Of a stretch of 64,000 nt of DNA, positions 1 through 8,581 are shown one piece after another. The notes beneath the pieces were generated by a model. That model ran no database searches. It saw only the letters and a list, made by a program, of their open reading frames with translations, and was not told the DNA's origin. The stretch is from Sandaracinaceae bacterium (GTDB lineage: Bacteria; Myxococcota_A; Polyangia; Polyangiales; Sandaracinaceae). The DNA is taken from positions 62,001 through 126,000 of the forward strand of contig JAVJQK010000033.1 in the NCBI GenBank assembly GCA_040218145.1, given 5' to 3'. Numbering within the stretch: the stretch's first letter is position 1; each line of letters opens with the position of its first letter. Both the position numbers and the translations under genes were made by a program.

Positions 1-1
1 G

Positions 2-1003
2 GGGCTGGCGCTCGGCGCGGACGGTCAGGTGCACGTCGTCTATCGGGACGGAACCGACGATGACCTGCGCTACGCGTCGCGCGGGCGCGGAGGGATCTGG
101 GAGCACGAGACGGTCGACGCGACGGGCAACCTCGCGGCGGGCACGGCGATCGCGATCGGTCCGGACGGCGCGGTCCACATCGCCTACCGCGACAGCAGCA
201 ACGCGGACCTCGAGTACGCCACCCGCCCGAGCCCCGGGGCGCCGTTCGAGCTGACGACGGTGGACGAGGTGGGCAACGTCGGCGACGAGGCCGATCTCGT
301 CGTGGAGGCGGACGGCACGGTGCACATCGCGCACGTCGACCGCAGCGCGGAGGATCTGCGCCTCTCGACGCTCGCGCCGGGGAGCGGGTGGAGCAACGTG
401 ACCCTCGACGCGATGGGGAGCGTCGGCTTCGCGCCGCGGCTCGCCACCGACCCGAGCGGGGGCCTCCACCTCGTCTACTACGACAACGGGCCCGACGACC
501 TGCGCTACCTGTTCCGGCCGGCGGGCGCCGCGTTCGCGAGCCCCGCGACCGTGCTCACGACCGGCAGCGTGGGGCGGCGGAGCGGCCTCGCGGTCGACGC
601 GGCCGGCGGCGTGCACGTGGTCGCGTGGCGGCAGAGCGTCGACGACCTGGAGTACGCCTTCCGGCCTGCGGGCGGGCTCTGGTCCCCCGAGACGGTCATC
701 GAGGCCGACCGGGTGCAGGAGTACGCGGACGTCGCGGTCGACGCGGCGGGCGACGTCTGGGCGGTGACCTTCGACGCGACGCCCGAGGTCGTCGGGACCA
801 GCGCCGTGCCGCGGCTCGACCTCCGCCTCGCCCACCGGCCGGCGGGGGGCAGCTGGACGGTGAGCACCCTCGACGCGGTGGGAGACGTCGGCCGCTGGCC
901 CGCCATCGCGACCACGCCGGACGGCTGGGTCCACGTGGTCTACTTCGAGAACGGCGCCGACGACCTGCGTCACCTCCGCTGGTGCCCGGAGGCAGGTCGC
1001 TGA
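2..1003 (+). CDS. Beta-propeller-like repeat protein, 5' end outside window
   Basis: The frame is already open at the first complete codon and in phase with the repeats, so the start lies upstream of the window. The 333 visible residues consist of about seven units of 45-50 residues. Each contains a block like DxVGxVG, then xxIAxxPDGxVHVVYxD, then a DLRYA-like end. This resembles BNR/Asp-box or propeller-blade repeats found in extracellular proteins. No catalytic residues, membrane segments or enzyme domain are visible. The product is probably exported, but the signal peptide would be in the missing part. A short CCTGCC-type hexamer run follows the stop. The function is unknown; a propeller fold is inferred from repeat length and pattern only. 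Confidence 0.7.
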   Translation, partial: GLALGADGQVHVVYRDGTDDDLRYASRGRGGIWEHETVDATGNLAAGTAIAIGPDGAVHIAYRDSSNADLEYATRPSPGAPFELTTVDEVGNVGDEADLVVEADGTVHIAHVDRSAEDLRLSTLAPGSGWSNVTLDAMGSVGFAPRLATDPSGGLHLVYYDNGPDDLRYLFRPAGAAFASPATVLTTGSVGRRSGLAVDAAGGVHVVAWRQSVDDLEYAFRPAGGLWSPETVIEADRVQEYADVAVDAAGDVWAVTFDATPEVVGTSAVPRLDLRLAHRPAGGSWTVSTLDAVGDVGRWPAIATTPDGWVHVVYFENGADDLRHLRWCPEAGR

Positions 1004-1109
1004 ACGACCTACCTCCCCCTTGCCTTTGCCCGTGCCCCTGCCCCTGCCCGCGTGGTGGAGGTGCTCCTCGAGACCAAGACCGACGATCCAAGGGGCGCCC
1101 CTGCGAGAC

Positions 1110-2168
1110 CTACCGCCTGAGGAGCCGACGCAGGGACGACGGCAGCGGCGGCGCGTTGCGCACGCGAGAGTCGATCGGGGCGCTGCTCAGCGTGTGCCAG
1201 TAGAGGAGCCGCCGCTTGGCGTGCGCGCCCGAGGCGTGGCGGAGGACCGACGCGAAGGTCTTCGCGGTGTAGGTGTCGTCCAGCTCGATCCCGACGTGAT
1301 CGCGCACCAGCCGGAGCGCGCTGCGGCCGGCGCTGCTCGGCACGCCGTAGCCCTGCCCGGCCTCACCGTGGTCGATCTCCACCTGGGCCCGCGCGAGCTT
1401 CGTCACGTCCGGGAAGCGCGCGTCGAGGCGTCGGAGGTGTTTGACGGTGCGCTTGATCAGCGACGCGATGAGCGCCGGGTGCGCGAGCGAGCGCGGCACG
1501 ACCCGCACCCCGTAGATGGGCGTGGTCACGCCGCCCGCCGCGAGCCCGATCGCGAGGCCGCTGAGCGTGCCGCCCGTGCCGAGGGGCACGAAGATCGCGT
1601 CGGGCTCGAGCATCTGCCCCGCCTCGAGCTGCCGCGCGAGCTCGAGCCCCGCCTCCACGTAGCCGATCACGCCCGCCACGTTCGAGCCGCCGGGAGGGAT
1701 CAGATAGGGGTGGCGACCCCGCACGCGCAGGCTCGCCGCCAGCGCGGTCATGCGGGGCACGATCCCGGCGCCGCCGCCGACCGGGTGCGCGTGCGCCCCC
1801 GCGATCTGCAGCGCGCGGAGGTTCTCTTCGGCGTGCACCCCGTAGCGCTGCGGCATGAGCACGGCGTGGGTCTGGAAGCCGAGGTCGGCCCCGTAGAGAG
1901 TGGTGGCGAGCGCGTGGTGCGAACCGGCCGCGCCCGCCGTGACGAGCGTGTCCGCCTTGCGGGAGAGCGCGTCGCCCAGGAGGTACTCGAGCTTCCGGAC
2001 CTTGTTGCCGCCGTAGTGCTCGGCGCTCTGGTCGTCCCGCTTGATCCAGAGCTCCGCGCCCGCGTGCGCGGAGAGCTGCGGGAGCGGCTCCACCGGCGTC
2101 GGGAGCCGGCAGAGACGCACGTGCGGCACGTTCCGCAGGCCGTGCCATCGATCGCTCAGGATCGTCAC
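1110..2168 (-). CDS. PLP-dependent D-cysteine desulfhydrase / ACC deaminase family enzyme
   Basis: This is a fold-type II PLP enzyme of the D-cysteine desulfhydrase/1-aminocyclopropane-1-carboxylate deaminase family. Members cleave D-cysteine to pyruvate, H2S and ammonia, or open the ring of ACC. The N-terminal block LWIKRDDQSAEHYGGNKVRK holds the PLP-binding lysine. GTGGTLSGLAIGL is the phosphate-binding loop, and PSSAGRSALRL lies near the C-terminus. The GTG start at 2168 gives 352 residues, close to family length. A longer open frame reaches GTG 2276, but that would sit 2 bp from the divergent gene and leave no promoter, and the extra 36 residues look unlike the family. No strong Shine-Dalgarno supports either start. 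D-cysteine and ACC substrates cannot be told apart by eye. Confidence 0.85.
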   Translation of the reverse strand: MTILSDRWHGLRNVPHVRLCRLPTPVEPLPQLSAHAGAELWIKRDDQSAEHYGGNKVRKLEYLLGDALSRKADTLVTAGAAGSHHALATTLYGADLGFQTHAVLMPQRYGVHAEENLRALQIAGAHAHPVGGGAGIVPRMTALAASLRVRGRHPYLIPPGGSNVAGVIGYVEAGLELARQLEAGQMLEPDAIFVPLGTGGTLSGLAIGLAAGGVTTPIYGVRVVPRSLAHPALIASLIKRTVKHLRRLDARFPDVTKLARAQVEIDHGEAGQGYGVPSSAGRSALRLVRDHVGIELDDTYTAKTFASVLRHASGAHAKRRLLYWHTLSSAPIDSRVRNAPPLPSSLRRLLRR

Positions 2169-2278
2169 CGTCGGGGAGGGTCGCCGGCCGATCGCGTTCC
2201 GGCAAGCCCGATCTGGACTGGCACACGTTGGCGCGGCACGATCGTTGCTCAACCTGAGCTCGTGGGTGGAGAGCACAG

Positions 2279-3880
2279 ATGACGGATCCCGACTCGGCGC
2301 GCCGCGCGCTGCGGCACCCGGCCTTCGTGGCCGCGCTCCTGCTGCTGGTCGTCAACGACCACGTGCTCAAGGGCGCGGAGCTGTTGCCGGGGTGGCTGAC
2401 GGGCAAGCTGAGCGACTTCGCGGGGCTGATCGTGGCGCCGCTGATCCTCACGGCGCTCCTGGGCGCGCGACGCCGCGGCGTGGCCTTCGCGCTGGTCGGC
2501 GTGTGGTTCGCGGCCGCCAACCTCGTGCCCGCGGTGGCCGAGGCGACCCGCGCGGTCGGCGCCTCGGTCGGGCTCGACTGGCACTTCGTCGTCGACCCCA
2601 CCGACCTGGTCGCGCTCGCGGTCTTGCCGTTCGCGTGGCGCCTGGGCCGTCGCGAGGGCACCGGTCACTCGATGGGCCACTCGACGCGCAAGGCGGCGGA
2701 GCGGCTCGCGGTGGGCTTCGGCGTCGCCGCGTCGATCGCCTCGCCCACGCCCGAGCCCTTCTACAACACCGCCGCCTACGTCGTGAACGACACCGACACG
2801 CGCCTCGAGCTGCGGGTGCGCTACGTCGAGTCGACCGTGGTCTGCGCCGAGGTGCGCGACCGCTTCGACGAGGTCCTCCCGCGCGACGCCTACCGGCCGG
2901 CCACCCGCTTCATCGTGGAGGCGGGCGAGGTCCTGCCGCTCGACCGCGCGCTCTCCGGGGTCCCTCGGACCGACGACGGTCCGCCCGCCGATCCCTTCGC
3001 GCCCGAGCCGACGCCGACCGTCGCGACCGGACACGATGGAGGATGCGACCTGATCATCCTGAGCGCCGAGGGGCTGCCGGAGACGGTGATCTTCTGGGAC
3101 GGCCTGACGCAACGGACCATCCCGATCGACACCGAGGGCGGACGCCGGGAGCAGCTCGAGGGGGGCCTCTTCATCACGGCCGAGGCGGACGGGGCGCTGC
3201 GCCTCGACGTGCCCGAGTCGGGCTACGACGCGCGGCCTCCCGTCGACGTGTACGACGGCGGCGCGCGCTGCCGGGACTACGGCACGATCACGGGCTTCGA
3301 CTGGTCGAGCTTCCCCACGTGGACCAACGCGCCGGTGCGCCTGGTGCGCGCGGAGCCGACCCTCGACGACTGCGTGTCGGTCGAGCTCGAGGACCTGACC
3401 AGCGGCACCACGCACGAGGGCTTCATCTGCGTTCCGCCGGACGACTTCCCCTTCGCGCGCAACGCCGAGCTCCGCGTCACGCACGGCGAAGGTCGCTTGC
3501 ACGTGGTGCGCGATCTGCCGCTCGAGGACGGCACCGTCTGGCGCACGGGCGAGCTGACGATCTACCGAGGCGTCGACGCGCTGATCGACGGGCCGTTCCG
3601 GGTGAGCCTGGACACCGTGGACGCGGAGTGCGCGGGCGTGCGCATGGAGTGTGGCGGCTTCCGGGTCCCGGCGGCCGCGGTGATGGGGCCCCCGGACGAC
3701 CGCACCTTCGTGCACCCGGGGGACGTGATCGAGAGAGACGCGGCCGACGGCCGACGCGCGCGGCTCAGGGTGGGCCGCGCGGAGACGATGTGGGCGACGC
3801 ACCCCGCGTGTGGGGCGGGGCGCAACCAGCTCGGCTCGCGCCTCGAGGCGCTGGTCGTGTACGGAGAGGAGAGGCGATGA
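2279..3880 (+). CDS. Multi-pass N-terminal membrane protein with large soluble C-terminal region, unknown function
   Basis: The protein has 533 residues. The first ~125 contain three or four hydrophobic segments (about 13-30, 43-62, 66-85 and 103-118) with the block PGWLTGKLSDFAGLIVAPL. I recall that block only from uncharacterised membrane proteins of this phylum. The remaining ~400 residues are soluble and rich in Asp, Glu and Arg, with scattered cysteines that could form disulfides if exported. No catalytic motif was recognised. A GGAGAG site precedes the ATG. The stop overlaps the start of the downstream lipoprotein gene by 4 bp (ATGA), so the two are probably co-translated. Function unknown. 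Confidence 0.75.
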   Translation: MTDPDSARRALRHPAFVAALLLLVVNDHVLKGAELLPGWLTGKLSDFAGLIVAPLILTALLGARRRGVAFALVGVWFAAANLVPAVAEATRAVGASVGLDWHFVVDPTDLVALAVLPFAWRLGRREGTGHSMGHSTRKAAERLAVGFGVAASIASPTPEPFYNTAAYVVNDTDTRLELRVRYVESTVVCAEVRDRFDEVLPRDAYRPATRFIVEAGEVLPLDRALSGVPRTDDGPPADPFAPEPTPTVATGHDGGCDLIILSAEGLPETVIFWDGLTQRTIPIDTEGGRREQLEGGLFITAEADGALRLDVPESGYDARPPVDVYDGGARCRDYGTITGFDWSSFPTWTNAPVRLVRAEPTLDDCVSVELEDLTSGTTHEGFICVPPDDFPFARNAELRVTHGEGRLHVVRDLPLEDGTVWRTGELTIYRGVDALIDGPFRVSLDTVDAECAGVRMECGGFRVPAAAVMGPPDDRTFVHPGDVIERDAADGRRARLRVGRAETMWATHPACGAGRNQLGSRLEALVVYGEERR

Positions 3881-5421
3881 AGAAGTTTCTTGGATTGGCC
3901 GCGCTGGTCGCGCTGGCCGGGTGTAGCAGCGACACGGCGGGGCGGGCCGCCATCGACCCGGAGACGATGGGGCCGACCGGCTCGCGCACCGTCACGCAGG
4001 GCGGGGCGCAGGACATCGGCTACTTCCGGTCGATCGTGGCCGCGGGCGACGTGCCCCGGCCCAACACGATCGAGCCGGTCGGCTTCTTCGCCGAGCACGC
4101 GGTGGACCTGCCGCCCGCCGACTGCGGCGACACGGTGTGCCTGCACGCCAACCTCGCCGTCGCGCCCGGCATCGACCGGGAGAGCAACTGGACGATGGCC
4201 TTCGTCGCGATGAACACGCCGGTCGACCCGCGTGAGCTCGAGCGGCCGGAGACGCACGTGGTGCTGGCCATCGAGGACACCACCCGCACCGCGCTCGTGA
4301 GCGAGAACGTGACGCGCCTCTTCCGCGCCCTGACCGCGGAGCTGCTCGCGGGAGACCGCGTCAGCGTGGTCCGGATCGGTCAGAACGCGCAGGTCCTGGC
4401 CGAGGGCCTGGCGCCGAGCGATCCCGCGTTGGCCACGGCGATCGGCGGCCTGAACGGGCTGGACGCGCAGGCGGCGCTCTACGACGGGCTCGCGCGCGCG
4501 GCGCAGCTGACCCAGGGCCTCGAGGGCTTCGGCGGCGCGCACCGCGTCGTGCTCCTGACGAGCGGGCTCGCGGACGCGGGCATCACCGACGACATGCGGA
4601 TCGTCGGGCTCGGCGAGGCGCTCGCGCGCGAAGGCACGGGCGTCAGCGTGGTCGGCGTGGGCGAGGGCTACCGGCCGGAGCTCGCGGCGCAGATCAGCGA
4701 AGGCGGCGGCGGCTCGTACTACTACGCGCAGGACGGCGACGACCTCGAGGAGATCTTCCGGCTCGAGGGCCGCACCTCGCTCTTCCCGCTCGCGACCGGC
4801 TTCGAGCTCGTCGTCACCCCGTCCCCCGGCTACCGCGTGGGCCGCATCTACGGCGCGCGCCGGGCGTGGGCCGAGGAGGCGGGCGCGCATCTGTCGAGCC
4901 CGGTGCTCATGGTCGGCAACCGGACCGGAGCCGACGACGTCGAGGAGGGCCGTCGCGGCGGCGGCGGCGGGCTCTTCGTGGAGCTCATCGCGGACGCGGA
5001 CTCGGGCATGGGCTCGGGCGCGCCGGCCTTCATCGTCTCGGGCACCTGGACCGACGCCCAGACGGGCGAGGCGGTCGAGCAGAGCATCACCGTGGCCAAC
5101 GGGCTCGCGCCGGGTGAGAACCCTGGCGGCATGTTCCCGCACTTCGCCGATCCGCTCCGCGGCAAGGCGTTCATGATGCTGAACATGTACCTCGCTCTCC
5201 GCGCGACCTCCGAGCTCTACCACGGCGGCAGCTGTCCTCAGGCGCTCGGCATCGAGCCGGCGCTCCTCGGCACCTACGAGGGCTGGCAGGCCGAGTACGA
5301 CGACCCGGACATCGACGCCGACTGGTTCTTGCTCACGGCGCTGAACGACAACGTCCAGTCGCGCTGCGGGGCCGTCGAGCCGGCGCCCCCGAACGTCCCC
5401 ATGTCTTGTTTCCACGACTGA
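3877..5421 (+). CDS. vWA-domain lipoprotein (YfbK-like)
   Basis: The start MKKFLGLAALVALAGCSS is a lipoprotein signal with Cys16 in the lipobox LAGC, so the 514-residue product should be lipid-anchored. The block TIEPVGFFAEHAVDLPPADC followed by a vWA-like domain (about residues 125-300) matches the YfbK/Ca-activated-channel-like vWA lipoprotein family. The MIDAS strand reads AIEDTTRT, not the usual DxSxS, so metal binding may be altered. The C-terminal region contains a conserved-looking HFADPLRGKAFMMLNMY helix. A very purine-rich ribosome-binding site (GGAGAGGAGAGG) precedes the ATG, which overlaps the upstream stop as ATGA. A strong inverted repeat follows the gene. The role is unknown; family members are thought to mediate protein contacts at the envelope. 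Confidence 0.8.
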   Translation: MKKFLGLAALVALAGCSSDTAGRAAIDPETMGPTGSRTVTQGGAQDIGYFRSIVAAGDVPRPNTIEPVGFFAEHAVDLPPADCGDTVCLHANLAVAPGIDRESNWTMAFVAMNTPVDPRELERPETHVVLAIEDTTRTALVSENVTRLFRALTAELLAGDRVSVVRIGQNAQVLAEGLAPSDPALATAIGGLNGLDAQAALYDGLARAAQLTQGLEGFGGAHRVVLLTSGLADAGITDDMRIVGLGEALAREGTGVSVVGVGEGYRPELAAQISEGGGGSYYYAQDGDDLEEIFRLEGRTSLFPLATGFELVVTPSPGYRVGRIYGARRAWAEEAGAHLSSPVLMVGNRTGADDVEEGRRGGGGGLFVELIADADSGMGSGAPAFIVSGTWTDAQTGEAVEQSITVANGLAPGENPGGMFPHFADPLRGKAFMMLNMYLALRATSELYHGGSCPQALGIEPALLGTYEGWQAEYDDPDIDADWFLLTALNDNVQSRCGAVEPAPPNVPMSCFHD

Positions 5422-5448
5422 GCCCCGACCCTCGCCCTTCTCCCCGCG

Positions 5449-5481
5449 GACGGCCCCCTCTCGAGTCGAGAGGGGGCCGTC
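5449..5481 (+). terminator. Strong hairpin after the vWA lipoprotein gene
   Basis: This is a perfect 16-bp inverted repeat around one central base, from 5449-5464 to 5466-5481. In RNA it would form a 12-13 bp GC-rich stem (arms GACGGCCCCCTC and GAGGGGGCCGTC) with a short TCGAGTC-like loop. It lies 28 bp after the stop at 5421 and before the isoprenoid genes. No T-run follows, so it could be Rho-assisted or act mainly as an mRNA 3' end. Confidence 0.65.
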
Positions 5482-5578
5482 TCGCGTTCCGGCGAAGAGA
5501 TGGCCGGGGCGTATTTGACGCTCGACGGGCGCGAGCCCAGAGTCCGAGGGGCGCAGAGAGGACGGGCGGGCGGACGAC

Positions 5579-6619
5579 ATGTTGGCGAAGCGGGAGGGGA
5601 GCTGGCTGTGGGAGGTTCGCTCCCTCGTGGACGAGCGCCTCGGCCGCTTCTTCGAGCACAAGCGCGCCAGCGCGGCCTCGCTGGCCCCCGAAGCGGTGGA
5701 GCTGGTCGAGGCGGTCGCCCGGCTCACGCTCCGCGGAGGCAAGCGGCTGCGGCCGGCGCTGCTCGTGGCCGCCTACCGCGCCGTGCGCCCGGAGGGGCGG
5801 GCCGACGAGGTCACCGACGCGTGCGCCGCGCTCGAGCTGTTGCAGTCCTACCTGCTGATCCACGACGACTGGATGGATCACGACGAGGAGCGGCGCGGCG
5901 GTCCGTCCGTGCACGTCGCCCTGCGCGAGGCGCACGGCGGCGATCCCCACCTCGGCGCCAGCCTCGCCATCCTCGCGGGCAACCTCGCGTCGGCGCAGGC
6001 GTGGGATCTCCTCGCGAGAGGCGAGTGGGATCCCGCGACGAAGGCGCGCGCGATCTCGGTGTTCCTGGAGATGCACCAGGAGGTCGTGTTCGGTCAGCAG
6101 CTCGACCTGCTCGCGAGCGAGAACGTCTCGCTGATGCAGCAGCTCAAGACGGGCAGCTACACGGTCCGCGGGCCGCTGCTCCTGGGCGCGGCGCTCGGAG
6201 GCGCGAGTGAAGCGGAGCGCGCTGCGCTCGAGGCCTACGGGCTCCCGCTCGGCGAGGCGTTCCAGATGCGGGACGACCTCCTCGGCACCTTCGGCGACCC
6301 CCGCGCCACGGGGAAACCCGCCGGCGGGGACATCCGCGAGGGCAAGCGCACCGCGCTCGTCCGCGCGGCCGAGGAGCAGGCCTCTCTCGAGGAGCTCCGC
6401 GCGATCCGCGCCGTGCTCGGGCGCAGCGACGCCTCCGACGCCGAGGTCGGGCGGGCGACCGCGATCCTGGAGTCGTGCGGCGCCAGGGAGCGGGTGGAGG
6501 CGCGTCTGGGCACGCTCCTCGACGAGGCCCGCGACGCGCTCTCGACCCGCGCGCTGCGGGCGCCGGGCACCGAGATGCTGTCTGAGCTGGCGAACCGGCT
6601 CGCAGTCCGCGATCGTTGA
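5579..6619 (+). CDS. Polyprenyl (farnesyl/geranylgeranyl) diphosphate synthase
   Basis: This is an E-isoprenyl diphosphate synthase, which joins IPP to an allylic diphosphate to make C15-C20 precursors of carotenoids, quinones or sterols. The first Asp-rich motif is DDWMD (about residues 97-101) inside LLIHDDWMDHDEERRGG. The second is MRDDLLGTFGDP (about 229-240), followed by TGKPAGGDIREGKRT. GGKRLRPALL is the substrate-binding block near residue 57. Its 346 residues fit the family. The second motif is DDxxG rather than DDxxD, as in many actinobacterial-type GGPP/FPP synthases. Chain length cannot be decided safely by eye. It heads a run of mevalonate-pathway genes whose products make its substrate; the next ATG is 4 bp after its stop. 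Confidence 0.9.
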   Translation: MLAKREGSWLWEVRSLVDERLGRFFEHKRASAASLAPEAVELVEAVARLTLRGGKRLRPALLVAAYRAVRPEGRADEVTDACAALELLQSYLLIHDDWMDHDEERRGGPSVHVALREAHGGDPHLGASLAILAGNLASAQAWDLLARGEWDPATKARAISVFLEMHQEVVFGQQLDLLASENVSLMQQLKTGSYTVRGPLLLGAALGGASEAERAALEAYGLPLGEAFQMRDDLLGTFGDPRATGKPAGGDIREGKRTALVRAAEEQASLEELRAIRAVLGRSDASDAEVGRATAILESCGARERVEARLGTLLDEARDALSTRALRAPGTEMLSELANRLAVRDR

Positions 6620-6623
6620 GCCC

Positions 6624-7565
6624 ATGGAAGACAGTGGAGCTCTGGAGCGCGCCGCCTTCGGCCGCGGGAAGGTGATCCTCGTCGGCGAGCACGCCGTCGT
6701 GTACGGGACGCCCGCGCTCGCGGCAGGCATCGAGCGCGGGGCGACGGGGCGCGCCGAGCCCGCCGACGGATTCAGCCTGCACATCCCGACCTGGGATCTC
6801 GAGCTGGCCGTGGACGCGGACGAGGACCTGGCGCGCGCCTTCGCGGCGCTGGTCGAGGCCCACCCGGATCGCGAGGCGCTGAAGCCGGTGCGGGTGAGCG
6901 TGGACGTGGCGCTCCCCGCGGGCGCGGGCCTGGGCTGCTCGGCCGCCGTGGGCGTCGCCGTCTGCCGCGCGCTCGACGCGACGGTGGGACGCGCCGATCC
7001 GGACGCGGCGATCGGCGAGCGCACCCTGGCCTGGGAGCGGGTGTTCCATGGCAACCCCTCGGGGATCGACAACGCGGTCTCGGCGCACGGGGGCGTGGTG
7101 CAGTTCCGCAAGGGGCAGCCGCTCGAGCCGATCGCGCCTCGGAGCGAGATGCACCTGGTTATCGGAGACAGCGGTGAGAGCGCCTCGACGAAGGCGATGG
7201 TGGCCGGCGTCGCGCGGCAGAAGGAGCGCGATCCGAAGCGCTTCCAGAAGACGCTCGACGCGGTGGAGTCGCTCGTGAAGAACGCGCGGCTGGCGATCGA
7301 GTCCGGAGATTGGTACGGGCTCGGCCAGCTGATGAATCTGAACCACGCATTGCTCAACACCCTGATGCTCTCCACCGCCCGTCTCGAGGAGATGTGCGCC
7401 GCGGCCCGCCACGCGGGCGCCCACGGGGCCAAGCTCACCGGCTCTGGCGGCGGCGGCTGCATGATCGCGCTCGCGGACGACGCGGACGCGGCGGCCGAGG
7501 TCGCGGAGGCCATCCGGGAGACCGGCCACGACGCCTTCACCACCCAGGTCGGAGGTGCCCAATGA
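6624..7565 (+). CDS. mvk: Mevalonate kinase
   Basis: This GHMP-family kinase phosphorylates mevalonate to 5-phosphomevalonate using ATP. GKVILVGEHAVVYGTPA at the N-terminus is the signature start. PAGAGLGCSAAVGVAVCRAL (about residues 97-116) is the glycine-rich ATP loop. GNPSGIDNAV supplies the catalytic-Asp region, and KLTGSGGGGCMIAL is the third GHMP motif. The length is 313 residues, normal for bacterial enzymes. The open frame extends far upstream within the synthase gene, but ATG 6624 places the signature where homologues have it. Its stop overlaps the next start by 4 bp (ATGA). Confidence 0.93.
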   Translation: MEDSGALERAAFGRGKVILVGEHAVVYGTPALAAGIERGATGRAEPADGFSLHIPTWDLELAVDADEDLARAFAALVEAHPDREALKPVRVSVDVALPAGAGLGCSAAVGVAVCRALDATVGRADPDAAIGERTLAWERVFHGNPSGIDNAVSAHGGVVQFRKGQPLEPIAPRSEMHLVIGDSGESASTKAMVAGVARQKERDPKRFQKTLDAVESLVKNARLAIESGDWYGLGQLMNLNHALLNTLMLSTARLEEMCAAARHAGAHGAKLTGSGGGGCMIALADDADAAAEVAEAIRETGHDAFTTQVGGAQ

Positions 7566-8581
7566 GCGGGCAAGCGAGCGCGGCGAAGGCGACCGCGTGC
7601 GCGAACATCGCGCTCGCCAAGTACTGGGGCAAGGCCGACGACACGCTCAACCTGCCGGCCGTCCCGAGCGTCTCCATCACCCTCGATCCCCTCGTCACCG
7701 AGACGACCGTGGTCTTCGACGCGGCGCTCGACGCCGACCGGTTCGAGCTGGACGGGGAGCCGGCCCGGGAAGCCGAGCTGAAGCGGGTCACCGCGCTGCT
7801 CGACGAGGTCCGGCGCGAGGCCGGGCTCGACCTCAAGGCGCGGGTGAAGAGCGACAACCGCTTCCCGACCGCGGCCGGCCTCGCCTCGAGCGCGTCCGGC
7901 TTCGCCGCCCTGGCCGGCGCCGCGAGCGCAGCGGCGGGGCTCTCGCCGTCGCTCGAGGAGCTCTCCGCCCGCGCGCGCCGGGCCAGCGCTTCGGCCGCGC
8001 GCTCCATCTTCGGCGGCTTCGTGGAGCTGCCCGCCGGGCGCGAGGGACGCGACGATCTCGCGGCGCGGCAGCTCGCCAAGCCCAACCACTGGGATCTGCG
8101 CGTCGTCGTGGCGGTGACCGCCGAGGGCCGCAAGCCCGTGGGCTCGCGCTCCGCGATGGGCGAGAGCCGGCACTCCTCGATGTTCTACGACGCCTGGGTC
8201 GAGGGCACGCGGCGCCTGACCACCGAGATCGAGGACGCGCTGATGGAGCGGGACTTCGCGCGGCTCGCGCCCCTCGTCGAGCAGAGCTTCTTCGCGATGC
8301 ATGGCGTCGCGATGGCGTCGATCCCGCCCGTCCTCTACTGGCAGTCGGGGAGCGTGGCCGCGCTGCACGCGGTGCGTCGCCTGCGCGAGGACGAGGGCCT
8401 CTCGGTCTGCGCGACCATGGACGCGGGCCCGCACGTCAAAGCCATCTGCACCGCGGCGGACGCGGACGCGGTGGTGGCGGGGCTCGAGGCGACCGACGGC
8501 GTGCTCCGCACGATCGTGACGAAGCCCGGGCCCGGCATCTCGATCGAGCGTATCTCAGTCGAAACCACCGAGGCGTCGTGA
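7562..8581 (+). CDS. mvaD: Diphosphomevalonate decarboxylase
   Basis: This enzyme converts 5-diphosphomevalonate to isopentenyl diphosphate with ATP-dependent decarboxylation. CANIALAKYWGKAD near residue 12 is the diagnostic N-terminal block (the Lys-Tyr-Trp-Gly-Lys core). PTAAGLASSASGFAAL (about residues 101-116) is the GHMP glycine/serine loop with the family's Ser. RSIFGGFVEL and AICTAADADAV follow. The length is 339 residues. It starts inside the stop of mevalonate kinase (ATGA) and its own stop is overlapped by the GTG of the next gene (GTGA). That pattern of coupled starts argues for one transcript and balanced amounts. Confidence 0.93.
   Translation: MSGQASAAKATACANIALAKYWGKADDTLNLPAVPSVSITLDPLVTETTVVFDAALDADRFELDGEPAREAELKRVTALLDEVRREAGLDLKARVKSDNRFPTAAGLASSASGFAALAGAASAAAGLSPSLEELSARARRASASAARSIFGGFVELPAGREGRDDLAARQLAKPNHWDLRVVVAVTAEGRKPVGSRSAMGESRHSSMFYDAWVEGTRRLTTEIEDALMERDFARLAPLVEQSFFAMHGVAMASIPPVLYWQSGSVAALHAVRRLREDEGLSVCATMDAGPHVKAICTAADADAVVAGLEATDGVLRTIVTKPGPGISIERISVETTEAS

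Noticed and set aside
5333-8434. A 1000-codon minus-strand frame over the prenyl synthase and mevalonate genes
   Set aside because: It has no domain and an odd Arg/Ala/His composition. The plus strand carries five enzymes with family signatures and coupled starts.
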